Assembly (NCBI GenBank): GCA_002786225.1 | Contig: PEQN01000007.1 | Location: 41,811-105,810 of the forward strand | Reading direction: 5' to 3' | Length of the DNA: 64,000 nucleotides | From: Leptospira sp. | GTDB taxonomy: Bacteria > Spirochaetota > Leptospiria > Leptospirales > Leptospiraceae | Part shown: positions 36,552 through 47,336 of the stretch, in pieces | Numbering within the stretch: the stretch's first letter is position 1 | Layout of the letters: every line of letters begins with the position of its first letter | Notes under the pieces: generated by a model | Seen by the model: the letters and a program-made list of their open reading frames with translations, nothing else | Database searches by the model: none | Told to the model about the DNA's origin: nothing | Position numbers and translations under genes: made by a program

Positions 36552-38642
36552 CTATTCTTTCTCGTTAGAATAGGGAATATTATCTTTTTTAAGAAGGTCA
36601 ATGAATTCTTTTTCATTGATTATTGTAATTCCTAATTCTTCCGCCTTACTTAACTTAGATCCTGCTCCTTCTCCGTAGAGCAAATGAGTGGTCTTAGATG
36701 AAATAGACGTTACTTTACGTCCACCGTGCCTTACTATTAAGTCCATAGCCTTGTCTCTGGGCTGAAAATTTTCAAAACTACCAGTTACACACCAGGATTG
36801 ATTTTCGAAGATCCGAATATCAGATTTTTCTACTAACTCTGCTTGAAAGTTCAAACCCGAATTCTTTAATTTTTCAATCATTTCCAAAACAGAAGCATCA
36901 TTCAATTGCTTGACAATGGCTTCTGCTGTCCGAGGACCTATTCCGTGGAGAGAGTTTAAGATTTCTATAGCATTCTTATTTTTGGCAAGATCTATGATAG
37001 AATCTATGGATTCATATCCATTTTCAATCAATAGTTCAGTTACCTTGTGGCCGAGCTCATTTAAACCAAGAGAGGGAAGTAAGGTTCGTAGACTCTTTGA
37101 TTTGGATTTTTCTATTCCATTCAAGATCAAGGCTACTGATTTTTCTCCGAAACCTTCCATAGCCTCCATTTCATTTTTATAATTTTGGAGATTGTATAGA
37201 TCTGGAATTTTCTGAATCCATTTTTTATCAAAGAATATCTCGATCTGTCTTTCACCGAGTCCATCTATATCCATTTGTTTCTTTTGACAATAAAATTGAA
37301 TCGTATGCTTCATTCTTTCAGGACAAGATAAATTGATACAAAAAAGATCCACTGAATCATCTACCTTTTGTAATTTAGAATTACACGAAGGGCATTTCTT
37401 AGGTAAAAGGTAGACTCCATTTAAACCTGGTTCTACAACTTCTTCAACTGCTGGAATAATTTCACCACGTTTAGAAATTTTAACCTTAGCTCCAATTCCT
37501 ACACCAAGTTGTGAAATATAATCTTGGTTATGCAATGTCGCATAACTTACAGTAGTTCCTGCTAATTGAACTGGTTTAATTCTTGCTCTAGGTGTGATTT
37601 TGCCTGTTCTTCCTACTTGTGGAATAATTTCTTCAATGATAGACTCTTGGATCATAGCATCAAATTTAAAAGCTCTTGCCCATCTAGGTGAATGAGATGT
37701 TTCGCCTAAGGAATCTCTTAATGCTAGATGATTTATTTTAATAACTAAACCATCGATAGGGAAAGGCATTTTATCTTTCTTTTTCTTGAGTCGATTGATA
37801 TGCTTTTCCATTTCTTTCAAAGAAATAAATTCAGTATCAGGAGACAAAGGTAGTCCTTCATCTTTCATTAGTTCCAAAGCTTGTTTATGGGTTTGAATAT
37901 TTTTTCTACCGTTAGGAAAATATGCATCATAGGTATAAATTTGAAGTGGACGTTTAGCTACTTCGGAAGCGTATTTATGCTTAATCGAACCAGAGGTAAG
38001 ATTACGTGGATTCGCATATTTTCCTCCAAAATCCTCATTAAATTGCTCGAAATCCTCGAAGGTCATAAAGACCTCACCACGCACATAAAGGTCTATCTTA
38101 GATTTCAATTCATGAGGTATATTCTGAATGGTTTTAATATTTTCGGTAATGTCGTCACCTACACCTCCCGTTCCTCGGGTCACTGCTCTTTTCAGAATTC
38201 CTTTTTCATAATAAAGTACTATGGAGGCTCCATCAATCTTCCATTCTACACTATAAATCTGTTCTGGATCTGTTTTTTGGATCCAATCCAATAACTCTTC
38301 CGTACTATATGTATTTTCTAGTGAAAGAACTGGAACCTTATGTTTAACCTTTTCGAATTCACTAGAAACGGAAATATCAGAGCCTACCAATTTTGTTGGA
38401 GTCTGCTCGGAGACAAGATCAGGGTACTTAGCTTCTAGCTTCTTTAATTTTGTAAAAAGTAAATCAAACTCTTTGTCTGAAATTCTTGCAGAATTCTCTA
38501 GGTAATAAAAATATTGATGAGCTCTAATCTCCGATTCTAAAGCTCTCATCTCTTCTTGAATCTTATCATTCTTTAATGATTCTTTGGAAGATGGTTTTGT
38601 ATCAGTGGGCTTTAATGATTTATTCTTAGAAGGTGTTGACAT
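36552..38642 (-). CDS. ligA: NAD+-dependent DNA ligase
   Basis: LigA seals nicks in replication and repair. The 696 residues are of normal length: adenylation motif KIDG with the AMP-accepting Lys135, an OB fold (GRTGKITPRA), a Cys4 zinc finger (CPSCNSKL...CINLSCPERM), helix-hairpin-helix repeats (about 520-600) and a C-terminal BRCT domain (about 615-690). A lysine-rich N-terminal extension of about 25 residues is present. It overlaps the end of the M23 peptidase gene by 17 bases and is followed by the carbamoyltransferase, probably under separate control. Confidence 0.96.
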   Translation of the reverse strand: MSTPSKNKSLKPTDTKPSSKESLKNDKIQEEMRALESEIRAHQYFYYLENSARISDKEFDLLFTKLKKLEAKYPDLVSEQTPTKLVGSDISVSSEFEKVKHKVPVLSLENTYSTEELLDWIQKTDPEQIYSVEWKIDGASIVLYYEKGILKRAVTRGTGGVGDDITENIKTIQNIPHELKSKIDLYVRGEVFMTFEDFEQFNEDFGGKYANPRNLTSGSIKHKYASEVAKRPLQIYTYDAYFPNGRKNIQTHKQALELMKDEGLPLSPDTEFISLKEMEKHINRLKKKKDKMPFPIDGLVIKINHLALRDSLGETSHSPRWARAFKFDAMIQESIIEEIIPQVGRTGKITPRARIKPVQLAGTTVSYATLHNQDYISQLGVGIGAKVKISKRGEIIPAVEEVVEPGLNGVYLLPKKCPSCNSKLQKVDDSVDLFCINLSCPERMKHTIQFYCQKKQMDIDGLGERQIEIFFDKKWIQKIPDLYNLQNYKNEMEAMEGFGEKSVALILNGIEKSKSKSLRTLLPSLGLNELGHKVTELLIENGYESIDSIIDLAKNKNAIEILNSLHGIGPRTAEAIVKQLNDASVLEMIEKLKNSGLNFQAELVEKSDIRIFENQSWCVTGSFENFQPRDKAMDLIVRHGGRKVTSISSKTTHLLYGEGAGSKLSKAEELGITIINEKEFIDLLKKDNIPYSNEKE

Positions 38643-39639
38643 TCAAATATTCTTCTGGATCAGCCTTGTTGCCTTCCCCTACCCAAATTTCATAATGCAA
38701 ATGAGGTCCAGTAACATTCCCAGTTGCACCAACTTCTGCAATCAATTTACCTTTCTCAACTGTCTGTCCTAGTCTAACAAAGATTCGATTGCAATGGGCA
38801 TAAAGAGTATAGTATCCATAATTATGACCTATCACAATATGATAACCATAACCTGTTTTAGAATATGCTAGTCTAACAACAGTTCCAGGAGCAGCAGCAT
38901 AAATAGGAGTTCCTGTGGCATTAGCCATATCAAGCCCATCATGAAATTCCCAAAAACCTGATGTCGGTGATTTTCTCAAACCAAAAGTTGAAGTCGTATT
39001 CCAGTTTGGTAAAGGATTTAAAAGTGGAATATTATCTAAGACAGAAAGTCTATTATTAAAATAATCATAATTTGCATCTAGAAGATTGATCCTACTTTGC
39101 ATATTTAATTTGAGATTTCTTAAGTCATAAACTTCTGAAAGATAAGATCTACCTTCCATCAGTTCTTTATCTTTCTTCTCTTCGTCCTTCAATTGATTTT
39201 TAGAGTCTTGCTCAATTATATCGCTATCAATCAGCTTTAGTAGTTCCTCGTCTTGGCCATCAATACTTGCAAAAATTTCTAAAAGATTCTCGTGTAGACC
39301 AGAATAATCTTCTTCAATTTGATCAAGATATTGAGAAGAATCCAAATAATCATCAAAGTATTCTCCATAAATTTTGGAGAGATTGCTGATTTCCTTTCTA
39401 GTATTGCTTGATTTAAAAATTCCGTAAAATGCTAAGGAAATCAAAGAACAAAGAAGCAAAATAATAAATATGATAGTAAATATTGAAATATGAAAATTGA
39501 AGGAAGAATCATATCCATGGGGAATAATAAGAATTGTAAGTCTAGAGTGACCTTTCTCTTTAACTTTCTCTATCTTATCCCTTAGCACGGGATTATCTTG
39601 GAAAAATTTCTTTTTGAAATTTTGAATCTTCTTGTCCAT
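38626..39639 (-). CDS. M23-family peptidoglycan endopeptidase
   Basis: From ATG at 39639 (AAAGGAAAGG upstream) the protein has 337 residues: a basic cytoplasmic N-terminus, one transmembrane helix (about 53-77), a coiled-coil region (about 85-205) and a C-terminal LytM domain with HDGLDMA (Zn ligands His and Asp) and GPHLHYEIW (catalytic HxH). It may cleave peptidoglycan cross-links or activate another hydrolase; both HxxxD and HxH are intact, so catalysis is possible. A longer in-frame start at 39684 would overlap the divergent SanA-like gene. Confidence 0.91.
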   Translation of the reverse strand: MDKKIQNFKKKFFQDNPVLRDKIEKVKEKGHSRLTILIIPHGYDSSFNFHISIFTIIFIILLLCSLISLAFYGIFKSSNTRKEISNLSKIYGEYFDDYLDSSQYLDQIEEDYSGLHENLLEIFASIDGQDEELLKLIDSDIIEQDSKNQLKDEEKKDKELMEGRSYLSEVYDLRNLKLNMQSRINLLDANYDYFNNRLSVLDNIPLLNPLPNWNTTSTFGLRKSPTSGFWEFHDGLDMANATGTPIYAAAPGTVVRLAYSKTGYGYHIVIGHNYGYYTLYAHCNRIFVRLGQTVEKGKLIAEVGATGNVTGPHLHYEIWVGEGNKADPEEYLNVNTF

Positions 39640-39667
39640 AAGAACCTTTCCTTTCAAACTTGAAGTA

Positions 39668-40354
39668 ATGAGGTTCTTAGTCAATCATAAGATTTTAGCA
39701 CTAATGTTTTTGGTATTTTTGCTTATGTCTACTTTTATTGGATTCGCCATAGACAAGAACATGATCGATGAATACAACCAGAGCAATCCTTCTAAAAATT
39801 TCCGAACCGTTCCGAATGCTACCGTTGCTATAATCCCTGGAGCCGCTGTCTATGGTCTTACTCCATCACCTATCTTGATTGATAGACTTCGTTGTGGGCT
39901 TTATCTTTATCGAAATGGTAAAGTAAAAAAGATTCTTCTATCTGGAGACAATGGCACAGCATATTACAATGAGTTGAAGCCCATGCTACAATTTATGTTA
40001 AATAATGGGGTGAAAAAGGAGGACGTTTTTGTTGACCATGCCGGATTTAGAACTTTAGACACTATGATTCGTGCAAGAGCAGTTTATCAAATCCAAGATG
40101 CAATTTTTGTTTCTCAAAAGTTTCACCAAGCTCGAGCTCATTTTATAGCTAAAAAAGTAGGAATCCAATTAGCATCTTATGAATCTGATATGAGAATATA
40201 TAGAGGAACGAGATACTATCGGTTTAGAGAATTTTTTGCAAGGCTACTTGCATGGATAGACATGAATCTAATACATACTGCACCTAAATATTTAGGAGAT
40301 CCCTATCCTATCCAAGGAAGTGGTGTTGATACTTGGAAGGGATCCATTCTTTAA
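39668..40354 (+). CDS. SanA/YdcF-like (DUF218) protein
   Basis: The protein (228 residues from ATG 39668) has an N-terminal membrane helix (about 5-27) and a DUF218 domain: VAIIPGAAVYG near 45-56 and LSGDNGTAYYNE near 89-100 are hallmark segments. SanA affects outer-membrane permeability and vancomycin resistance in enterobacteria. The TTG-type extension to 39632 lies within the divergent gene's start region. The gap between divergent starts is only 28 bases, so promoters must lie partly inside the opposite gene. Confidence 0.88.
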   Translation: MRFLVNHKILALMFLVFLLMSTFIGFAIDKNMIDEYNQSNPSKNFRTVPNATVAIIPGAAVYGLTPSPILIDRLRCGLYLYRNGKVKKILLSGDNGTAYYNELKPMLQFMLNNGVKKEDVFVDHAGFRTLDTMIRARAVYQIQDAIFVSQKFHQARAHFIAKKVGIQLASYESDMRIYRGTRYYRFREFFARLLAWIDMNLIHTAPKYLGDPYPIQGSGVDTWKGSIL

Positions 40355-40362
40355 TCTAGAGG

Positions 40363-41256
40363 TTATGCTGCTGGTTTATTGATTTGATTAGCAACTTGGT
40401 TTATCCAAGAAGCATAGTAATTCGAAACCGTTCTAAGTAAGAAAAGGTCCATCTCTGTTTCGATTTCCTTCTTCTGGCTTCTAAGCATTTGTAAAGCCTT
40501 GGCATAGTTATTTCTAAATTCAATTAAAGAAGCTGTAGGTGGCAAAAGCTTGGCTACTCTAGATTCTTGGTCTTGGTCAAAACCATAATCTTTTCTCCAT
40601 CCAGCTAACAGTTGCTTGCAATTAAATTTCTGAGCAAGAATAAACTGAGCAGTAATTAAATTGAACATTGAATCTAATGCTAAAATAGGAATATCCATAT
40701 TTTCATGAGCAGATTGGGAAATGATTTCATCCGATAATTCTATTGCCTTCTTCATACTTCCTGTAGATTGAAATCTCGCAGTCATTTTGTTGTATGTTCT
40801 TAAGTAACTCATAATTTGCTCTAGATCTTGTTTTGTTACTGCCGATTTGTTTCCACCTAGATTTTGGATTTCGTTCTCAGCCTTGTTCGCACCTACTTCC
40901 ATAAGTAAAGTTTCGATTACTTGGAATAAAATATCCATTGAGAATTGTTCTTTTCGATTAGAAAGATAATTTAATTCTTTTTTATAAGATTCATGAACCT
41001 TGTATAAAAACTTATTCAATTTGTCTTTGTCTTGAGATAAAGATGAGGAAATCATACTGGACATATGTTTTACAAATTTATCAGAATCAAAACTTAAAAA
41101 AGATTCAGGTTGATTCTTAAAAGTTCGCACAGTAGTTTCTTTATTTAAACGGAAAAAACCATCACGAAACTCTTTAAATCTCTCAAAAGATCTCCACATT
41201 AAATAGGCTTTGTCAGGTTGGAATTTTGTATTTTCAGCTTCGTCAGTATTTTTCAT
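40363..41256 (-). CDS. Hypothetical helical protein (297 aa)
   Basis: I do not recognise this protein. It is soluble and predominantly helical, with repeated charged amphipathic segments (FERFKEFRDGFFRL, DLEQIMSYLRTYNKM, ALQMLRSQKKEIETEMDL). No signal peptide or enzymatic motif is visible. It is divergent from the multi-PAS kinase and convergent with the SanA-like gene (8 bases apart). It is probably a lineage-specific cytoplasmic protein. Confidence 0.75.
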   Translation of the reverse strand: MKNTDEAENTKFQPDKAYLMWRSFERFKEFRDGFFRLNKETTVRTFKNQPESFLSFDSDKFVKHMSSMISSSLSQDKDKLNKFLYKVHESYKKELNYLSNRKEQFSMDILFQVIETLLMEVGANKAENEIQNLGGNKSAVTKQDLEQIMSYLRTYNKMTARFQSTGSMKKAIELSDEIISQSAHENMDIPILALDSMFNLITAQFILAQKFNCKQLLAGWRKDYGFDQDQESRVAKLLPPTASLIEFRNNYAKALQMLRSQKKEIETEMDLFLLRTVSNYYASWINQVANQINKPAA

Positions 41257-41309
41257 TTAAAAATTCTCTTGAAAGATTTTCAAAAACATTATTTTCTTTA
41301 GTTTCCTAC

Positions 41310-44159
41310 ATGAATCTCTTTCAGTCAATTCGTAATTTATTTTTTCCCAAAGCTTTAGATTTGGATTCAATTAAAAATGATCTTTATGAGATTTTTAATA
41401 CTAAACTTCCTATTGTTTATTGGAAGCTATCTCGATATCCAACGCTAAAAACTATCTTTATCTCCAATGGAATTCGCAATCTTGTTGGTATGGATCCTTC
41501 TCTATTTTATAAATCAAATCGATACTTAGAAGGAATCATTCATCCAGATGATATTGTAAAATTTATATCAACATTAGATTCACCCAAGGGTACTAGGGTA
41601 ATGTGTGAAATTCGATTGCTTGGTAAAAATAAAAATACCATTTGGACTGAATTTCATTTTATTTTTTCAGAAAATGAATTAACCTTACTCATATCTGATA
41701 TTTCTGAAAGAGTAATCTCTAAATCAAAAGTTTTTGAGAATGAAGAAAGATTGTTAATCACAATGCAATCTACAGGAATTGCGATATGGGAATGGGATGT
41801 CGAGAGCTCCAGTTTGATATGGAAAACGCCTCCGAATAGTTTACTCAGCTTGCCTATAGGTTCCATCAATGATTCTATACGATCGTATTTTCACCTAATT
41901 CATCCTGAAGATTTTCCGAGTTTTATCAAAACTGTATCTTTAGCTATAAAAGAAAAAGATGATTACAACACCGAACATAGAATTATAGATTCAAATGGAG
42001 TTATAAGATGGGTAGAAGCCTATGCAAAAATTTTTCGTGATTCTAATAATAAACCAACTCGTTGGTTAGGTACACTTAAAGATATTACAGAAAGAAAAAA
42101 CTTACTTCTCCAATTACAAGAAAGTGAAACAAGAGCTAGAAGGCTTTTTGAATCATCGATTGATGGAATATTTTTAATAGATGAAAATGGAGTAATAGTA
42201 GAATGGAATAGAGTTATGGAGCTTTTAACTAGGCTCTCCAGAAAGAAAACATTAGGTAAACCATCTTGGGATGTACTTAATAATTTCTTTTCAAATTTTA
42301 AATTACATACACCTAATGAAGTTTCATTAGAATCAAGAATCAAAGAAGTGCTGAAAATGGAGAAGCTTCCTGAAAAAGGCTTAGTTTATGAATATTCATT
42401 TATAGATATGAATGATAGACGCGTATTTTTCCTTACACAACATTTTCAAATTAATTATAGCCAAAAAACGTATATTATAACATTCGTAAGAGATATTAGC
42501 GAAAATAAATCTTTCGAAAATGAAACGAATAATTTATACTTAAGAACGAAAACTCAATCTCAGGCAATTATAGATTTAGCTACCGATGAATCATTTAATA
42601 GCGGAACATTAGATATAACATTAAAAAATATTCTCTCTATTGCTTGCACTGTTCTTGAAACGGAGCGCTCAAGTATTTGGATGTTTAGAGAAGATTTCAC
42701 TACTCTAGAGTGTATGTATGAATATATTAAATCTGATAAAAAATACAAAGTACACACTCAATCTTTAGAATCTTCTGAAATACAGATATTCATTAAAGCC
42801 TTATTAACTTCTAGAGTTTTAGTTGCTAATTCCATCATACAAGACACAAGAATAAGAGAATTTAATTTATATCACTCATATCCTAATAAAATAAAATCCT
42901 TACTGGTTGCATCCATAAGAGTTAAAGGCAAAATTGTGGGAATAATTTGCATCGAGTATATACAATCTGAGAGAATCTGGAAATCGGATGAAGTAATGTT
43001 TGCTGGATTACTTTCAGATCAAACTGCAATAGCAATTATTAATTCCGAGCGTAAACAGAATGAAGATCAAATTAAATTATTAAATACCAATCTAGAGAAA
43101 ATCGTAGAAGAAAGAACTCAGCAACTTAGAAGTACCAATAACGATTTATCAAAAACTCTCAGTAATCTTTCCAAAGCTCAAAATCAATTGATTCAATCAG
43201 AAAAAATGGCAGCTCTTGGTCAATTAATCGCTGGTATAGCACATGAAATCAATAATCCAATAGGATCCATTAAAGCTTCTTTAGAGTTGCTTCGAAGCAA
43301 TGGGAATAACTCGCAACTTTCTAAAATTAATATACCAACTTTTATTTATAAAATGAATAATGATCATATTAGTTTGGCAGAAGAATTTTTTAATGAATCT
43401 ATCATGAATCAAAATACTTTTTCTGGAATGGTACGCAGAGAAAAAAAGCATGAATTAGAGCTCTTCTTTCAATCAATGAAAATTTCTAAGTATGAAGAAC
43501 TTGCAGATCGCTATATAGACCTAGGTGTAGATTTTATAGCTAGCAAATATTTTCCTTTGCTTTTAAAGAATTTTTCTGAAGAACTCTTCTTCTTTCTGTC
43601 CGAAACGATATTTGAAGAAAGAAATTATAAATCGATTGAGTTCTCCTTACAAAGAGTAGCAAATATTATAAGATCATTGAGGACATATTCTCATAATAAT
43701 AATAAAGGAGAGAAAACTTATTATAATATTAAAGATAGTATAGAGACAGTATTGACCATTCTTCATACTAAATTAAAAAGAAATATTGAGATAATTAAAA
43801 ATTTTGAACATACACCTGATTTAAAATGTTATCCTGATGATCTAATTCAACTATGGACCAACTTAATTATGAATTCTGCGCAAGCTATTAATTACTTAGG
43901 GAAAATTGAGATATCAATAAAATATCAACAAGAAAAAAACTTAATACTTGTTATAATTTCTGATAGTGGAGATAGAATTCCATTCGATATTCGAGATAAG
44001 ATATTTAATCCATTTTTCACTACAAAAAAGTTAGGTGAAGGTAGTGGACTTGGATTGGATATTTCTCAAAAAATTGTTCAAAGTCATGAAGGAAGAATCT
44101 ACCTAGATGTTGAAGCAGAAAATACTACCTTTGTAGTAGAATTTCCTATTCAAAATTAA
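41310..44159 (+). CDS. Multi-PAS/GAF sensor histidine kinase
   Basis: From ATG 41310 the protein has 949 residues and no receiver domain: three PAS-type domains (about 35-135, 145-260, 270-395; IHPEDF and GTLKDITERK mark the second), a GAF domain (about 420-575), a coiled coil, then HisKA with His645 in IAGIAHEINNPIGSIK. Between the H-box helix and the next helix lies an insert of about 115 residues. The ATPase domain has an N-box LIMNSAQAI, G1 DSGDRIP and G2 GEGSGLGL. It is a soluble kinase, since no membrane helix is seen. An ATG-less extension to 41226 overlaps the divergent gene. No response regulator is adjacent. Confidence 0.9.
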   Translation: MNLFQSIRNLFFPKALDLDSIKNDLYEIFNTKLPIVYWKLSRYPTLKTIFISNGIRNLVGMDPSLFYKSNRYLEGIIHPDDIVKFISTLDSPKGTRVMCEIRLLGKNKNTIWTEFHFIFSENELTLLISDISERVISKSKVFENEERLLITMQSTGIAIWEWDVESSSLIWKTPPNSLLSLPIGSINDSIRSYFHLIHPEDFPSFIKTVSLAIKEKDDYNTEHRIIDSNGVIRWVEAYAKIFRDSNNKPTRWLGTLKDITERKNLLLQLQESETRARRLFESSIDGIFLIDENGVIVEWNRVMELLTRLSRKKTLGKPSWDVLNNFFSNFKLHTPNEVSLESRIKEVLKMEKLPEKGLVYEYSFIDMNDRRVFFLTQHFQINYSQKTYIITFVRDISENKSFENETNNLYLRTKTQSQAIIDLATDESFNSGTLDITLKNILSIACTVLETERSSIWMFREDFTTLECMYEYIKSDKKYKVHTQSLESSEIQIFIKALLTSRVLVANSIIQDTRIREFNLYHSYPNKIKSLLVASIRVKGKIVGIICIEYIQSERIWKSDEVMFAGLLSDQTAIAIINSERKQNEDQIKLLNTNLEKIVEERTQQLRSTNNDLSKTLSNLSKAQNQLIQSEKMAALGQLIAGIAHEINNPIGSIKASLELLRSNGNNSQLSKINIPTFIYKMNNDHISLAEEFFNESIMNQNTFSGMVRREKKHELELFFQSMKISKYEELADRYIDLGVDFIASKYFPLLLKNFSEELFFFLSETIFEERNYKSIEFSLQRVANIIRSLRTYSHNNNKGEKTYYNIKDSIETVLTILHTKLKRNIEIIKNFEHTPDLKCYPDDLIQLWTNLIMNSAQAINYLGKIEISIKYQQEKNLILVIISDSGDRIPFDIRDKIFNPFFTTKKLGEGSGLGLDISQKIVQSHEGRIYLDVEAENTTFVVEFPIQN

Positions 44160-45058
44160 TTCTTTGTTTCTAAATTTTTGAAAGATTCAATACCCAAAGA
44201 ATGACATATTTGCAAGGTTGCTTTGGATCTATTTAGAGTATACATATGTATTCCTTTTACATTTTGATCTAGTAAATCTCTTACTTGTTCAGTAGCCCAA
44301 TGAATACCAACATTTTCTGCATAGGTATCATCAACAGCTCTTGTTAAATTTTTTAATAATTTGGCAGGAAATTTAGAACCTAATGCAAGTTCCGCCATAC
44401 GATTAATAGATTTCCTAGAAGTAATAGGCATAATACCAGCTATGATGGGAATCTTTATTCCAGCCAGCTCACATCTTTCTCTGAAATCATAAAAGTCTCT
44501 ATTGTCAAAAAAAAGTTGTGTACAAATATAATCTGCCCCTTCATCAACTTTTCTTTTTAAATAGTCAATTTCTAACAATCTATTTGGTGTAACTGGGTGA
44601 CCTTCTGGAAAGCCAGCCACACCTATTCCCATGCTAGGAAATTCTTTTTTAATAAAGGCTACAAGTTCTGCTGCATAATGAAAGCCATTTGGAACTGGTA
44701 CAAATTCCTTCTGGCCATGGGGTGGATCACCTCGCAATGCCATAATATTTCGGATACCACTTTCATCATAAATTTTTAGCAAGGACCTTATTTCTTCTTT
44801 AGTATGACCTACGCATGTTAGGTGAGAAACTATAGAAAGTGAAGTTTCTCTCTGAAGCTTAACTACAAGTTCTCTAGTAAGTTCGCTAGTTGAACCTCCC
44901 GCCCCATAGGTTACAGAAACATAAGCAGGTTTTAAAGGCATAAGTTCGGATATCGTATGAAATAATATGTCGGATGATTCTTGAGTTTTAGGTGGAAAAA
45001 ATTCAAAACTTATACAAGGATTGTTTGATTTTAGTATTTCGGAAATATGTTCAGCCAT
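44156..45058 (-). CDS. metF: 5,10-methylenetetrahydrofolate reductase
   Basis: MetF makes 5-methyl-THF for methionine synthesis. The 300 residues carry EFFPPKT (about 19-25), SVTYGAGGST, RGDPP and a C-terminal segment with VKGIHMYTLNR, all family hallmarks; length is normal. It is convergent with the kinase gene (4-base overlap) and divergent from birA with a 93-base gap, too short for a SAM riboswitch plus promoter; none is seen. Confidence 0.96.
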   Translation of the reverse strand: MAEHISEILKSNNPCISFEFFPPKTQESSDILFHTISELMPLKPAYVSVTYGAGGSTSELTRELVVKLQRETSLSIVSHLTCVGHTKEEIRSLLKIYDESGIRNIMALRGDPPHGQKEFVPVPNGFHYAAELVAFIKKEFPSMGIGVAGFPEGHPVTPNRLLEIDYLKRKVDEGADYICTQLFFDNRDFYDFRERCELAGIKIPIIAGIMPITSRKSINRMAELALGSKFPAKLLKNLTRAVDDTYAENVGIHWATEQVRDLLDQNVKGIHMYTLNRSKATLQICHSLGIESFKNLETKN

Positions 45059-45151
45059 GACTCATTCGTCATTGTGTAAGAAAAATCGGAATACGCAAGG
45101 AAAATAAAGATTTTTCCTTGCTAGTAGTTTTATCAACTCGAACTTGGAAGC

Positions 45152-45922
45152 ATGTCGCTTAGACTTATCGATCCACAAAAAGGTACCATTCTTGAAGAAG
45201 TAGATTCAACCAATGATTGGATAAAAGACCCTTCTCAAGTTGCAGGTTCTTGGGTCCGTTCAAGATACCAAAATAAAGGTAGAGGAAGAAAGGGCAAAGT
45301 TTGGTATGCTTTAGGTGATGAGAATATTATTTTTTCAGGGAAAGTTAAATTTGGTTTAACAACGATTCCACTGCCTTTACTCTCATTGATGTCTGGTGCA
45401 TCCTTACTAAAAGCGATTTATAGTTTATATCCAGAAAAAGTTTCCGAAATTTCATTAAAATGGCCCAATGATATTTATCGGAATCACAAAAAAATTGCAG
45501 GCTTTCTTATTGAGGGGGAAGTTCAAGATGACCAATTCGAAGTAATTATTGGTTTTGGATTGAATGTTTATGGCCAAGAAATTCCCCAAGAACTCAAACA
45601 GATTGCAGATTTTCTTTTAGATGAGAATCCTTTAGAAGGTGTCACTGAAAGAATCATATTAAAATTTATTGAGAATTTAAATGATTCAATCATACAATTG
45701 ATGGATCCTTCCAAAACCTTAAAAGAGTTACAATGGCTAGAAAAGCACTCTTTGTTACTTCATAAAATCATCGAAACTAAATTAGAAAATGATATGGTAC
45801 GTGGAAGAGTCTTAGGTTATGATGAATATGGATTTCTACTTGTACTTGACCAAAATGGTTTTAAACACAGCTTAATGGACACAGGATCTCATTTTGAGAT
45901 CATTGGAGAGATAAATGAGTAA
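45152..45922 (+). CDS. birA: Biotin--[acetyl-CoA-carboxylase] ligase
   Basis: This enzyme attaches biotin to carboxylases. At 256 residues it lacks the N-terminal HTH of bifunctional BirA, so it is a class I ligase without repressor function. The catalytic loop [10 protein letters not shown] and LKWPNDIY are present, and the C-terminal SH3-like domain closes the chain. A TTGGAAGC site precedes ATG. It overlaps coaX by 8 bases, a common pairing. Confidence 0.94.
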   Translation: MSLRLIDPQKGTILEEVDSTNDWIKDPSQVAGSWVRSRYQNKGRGRKGKVWYALGDENIIFSGKVKFGLTTIPLPLLSLMSGASLLKAIYSLYPEKVSEISLKWPNDIYRNHKKIAGFLIEGEVQDDQFEVIIGFGLNVYGQEIPQELKQIADFLLDENPLEGVTERIILKFIENLNDSIIQLMDPSKTLKELQWLEKHSLLLHKIIETKLENDMVRGRVLGYDEYGFLLVLDQNGFKHSLMDTGSHFEIIGEINE

Positions 45923-46703
45923 TAATTATATTTTAGTGATCGATGTTGGAAACACTAATTCTGTTTTTGGATTATTTAAAGAAAATGAAGAAAACCCAAT
46001 TTTTCACAAAAGAACAGTTACACGAAGAGATAGAACTTCCGATGAACTAGGTTTATTTCTACGTGGGTTTCTTTCTCAAGAGAAGTTAGAGAATATAAAA
46101 ATTATAAGTTCAGTTTATTCGAGTGTCGTTCCATCTTTTAATCCAATCGTAGAAAGAATGTTAAGCGATTGGTTTGATGCTGAACCATTACAAGTAAATT
46201 ATAAAATTAAATTACCTTTTGAAATAAAATATCCAAGACCATTCGAAATTGGAGCAGATCGATTAGTGAATGCAGCATATTGTGCAATTCATTACAAGAA
46301 ACAAAAATGTATAATTATAGATCTGGGAACAGCCACTACATTTTGTATCTTGAATGATGTTCCAGAATATTTGGGGGGAGTAATTGCACCTGGATTAAAA
46401 ATCTCTATGGATGCTCTCACACGAAATACAGCTCAACTACCCCCTATAGTTTTTGAGACACCTAAAAGTGTTTTAGGTGAATCAACAATAGAGGCTCTGC
46501 AAGCAGGATTCTTTTATGGTTGGGTTGGATTAATTCAAGGAATCATTGATCAAATTAAGAAGGAGCTAGGCTCTGATTATCTTGTGATAGGAACAGGTGG
46601 TTTGGTTTCAACAATCCATAACGCACACCCAGGAATCTTTGATTCTATAGATCCTTTCTTAACTTTAAAAGGATTAAAAGAACTAGCAATTTTAAATTCT
46701 TAG
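45915..46703 (+). CDS. coaX: Type III pantothenate kinase
   Basis: CoaX phosphorylates pantothenate, the first step of CoA synthesis. The 262 residues contain [14 protein letters not shown] (phosphate-binding), [11 protein letters not shown] (about 113-123), [10 protein letters not shown] and GGVIAPGL. All ASKHA motifs are intact. It overlaps the birA 3' end by 8 bases and is translationally coupled. It ends 12 bases inside the convergent SGNH lipoprotein gene. Confidence 0.96.
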   Translation: MSNNYILVIDVGNTNSVFGLFKENEENPIFHKRTVTRRDRTSDELGLFLRGFLSQEKLENIKIISSVYSSVVPSFNPIVERMLSDWFDAEPLQVNYKIKLPFEIKYPRPFEIGADRLVNAAYCAIHYKKQKCIIIDLGTATTFCILNDVPEYLGGVIAPGLKISMDALTRNTAQLPPIVFETPKSVLGESTIEALQAGFFYGWVGLIQGIIDQIKKELGSDYLVIGTGGLVSTIHNAHPGIFDSIDPFLTLKGLKELAILNS

Positions 46704-47336
46704 ACCACTTAGAATTCTAGAATATTCTGATCCAATAATATCATAACCTATAGGATTAGGATGAATACTGTCTATAGTTGGGTACAAAGGAAGGCTTTTA
46801 TTTTTTTCAAATAAATCCAGTAGATCTACCTTGGTTTCCGTGGGATAATTAGTTTGAATCCACAGATTATTGATTTGAATTCTTTCTTTAAGAATTGGAT
46901 CGTTTGTTGGTGGTACAAGAGTTAAAACTATTTTCCAAGAATAAATACTTCTTAAATATTCAATCAACTCGGAATAGTATTTAGGATATTCATTTGTTGA
47001 ATAATAAGATGCATCATTTGTTCCGAGATTTACGATTACTATATTTGCTTTATTAGCTTGGATTTTTTGTTTATCTGCTAGCCAAATTCGAACATCTCTT
47101 CCAGACACAGAAATATCATTAATTTTATATGAGTCTCCAAGCTTTTGTTGAAGATCGAAGGTATTGGATCTCTCTGAAAGAGAATCACCTATCATCAATA
47201 GCTCAATTTTCTGATTCATAAGTAAAGGCAATATACTTGGTAGGTCGGAAGTGTCTTTTGATGTATAACAATTTGTTAAGAACAAGATAAAAACTATAGT
47301 AATTTTTAAATAGTATAGAAATTGATACAAATTCAT
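46692..47336 (-). CDS. SGNH/GDSL hydrolase lipoprotein
   Basis: The 214-residue protein has a lipoprotein signal peptide (lipobox FLTNC, Cys about 23) and an SGNH esterase core: [12 protein letters not shown] (block I), [12 protein letters not shown] (block III, Asn) and [12 protein letters not shown] (block V, His). It probably hydrolyses acyl or acetyl esters in the envelope. It overlaps the GT39-like gene by four bases and the convergent coaX by 12. Confidence 0.86.
   Translation of the reverse strand: MNLYQFLYYLKITIVFILFLTNCYTSKDTSDLPSILPLLMNQKIELLMIGDSLSERSNTFDLQQKLGDSYKINDISVSGRDVRIWLADKQKIQANKANIVIVNLGTNDASYYSTNEYPKYYSELIEYLRSIYSWKIVLTLVPPTNDPILKERIQINNLWIQTNYPTETKVDLLDLFEKNKSLPLYPTIDSIHPNPIGYDIIGSEYSRILSGLRI

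Noticed and set aside
45059..45151. SAM or other riboswitch upstream of metF
   Set aside because: The gap to divergent birA is only 93 bases, and no conserved hairpin set is seen.
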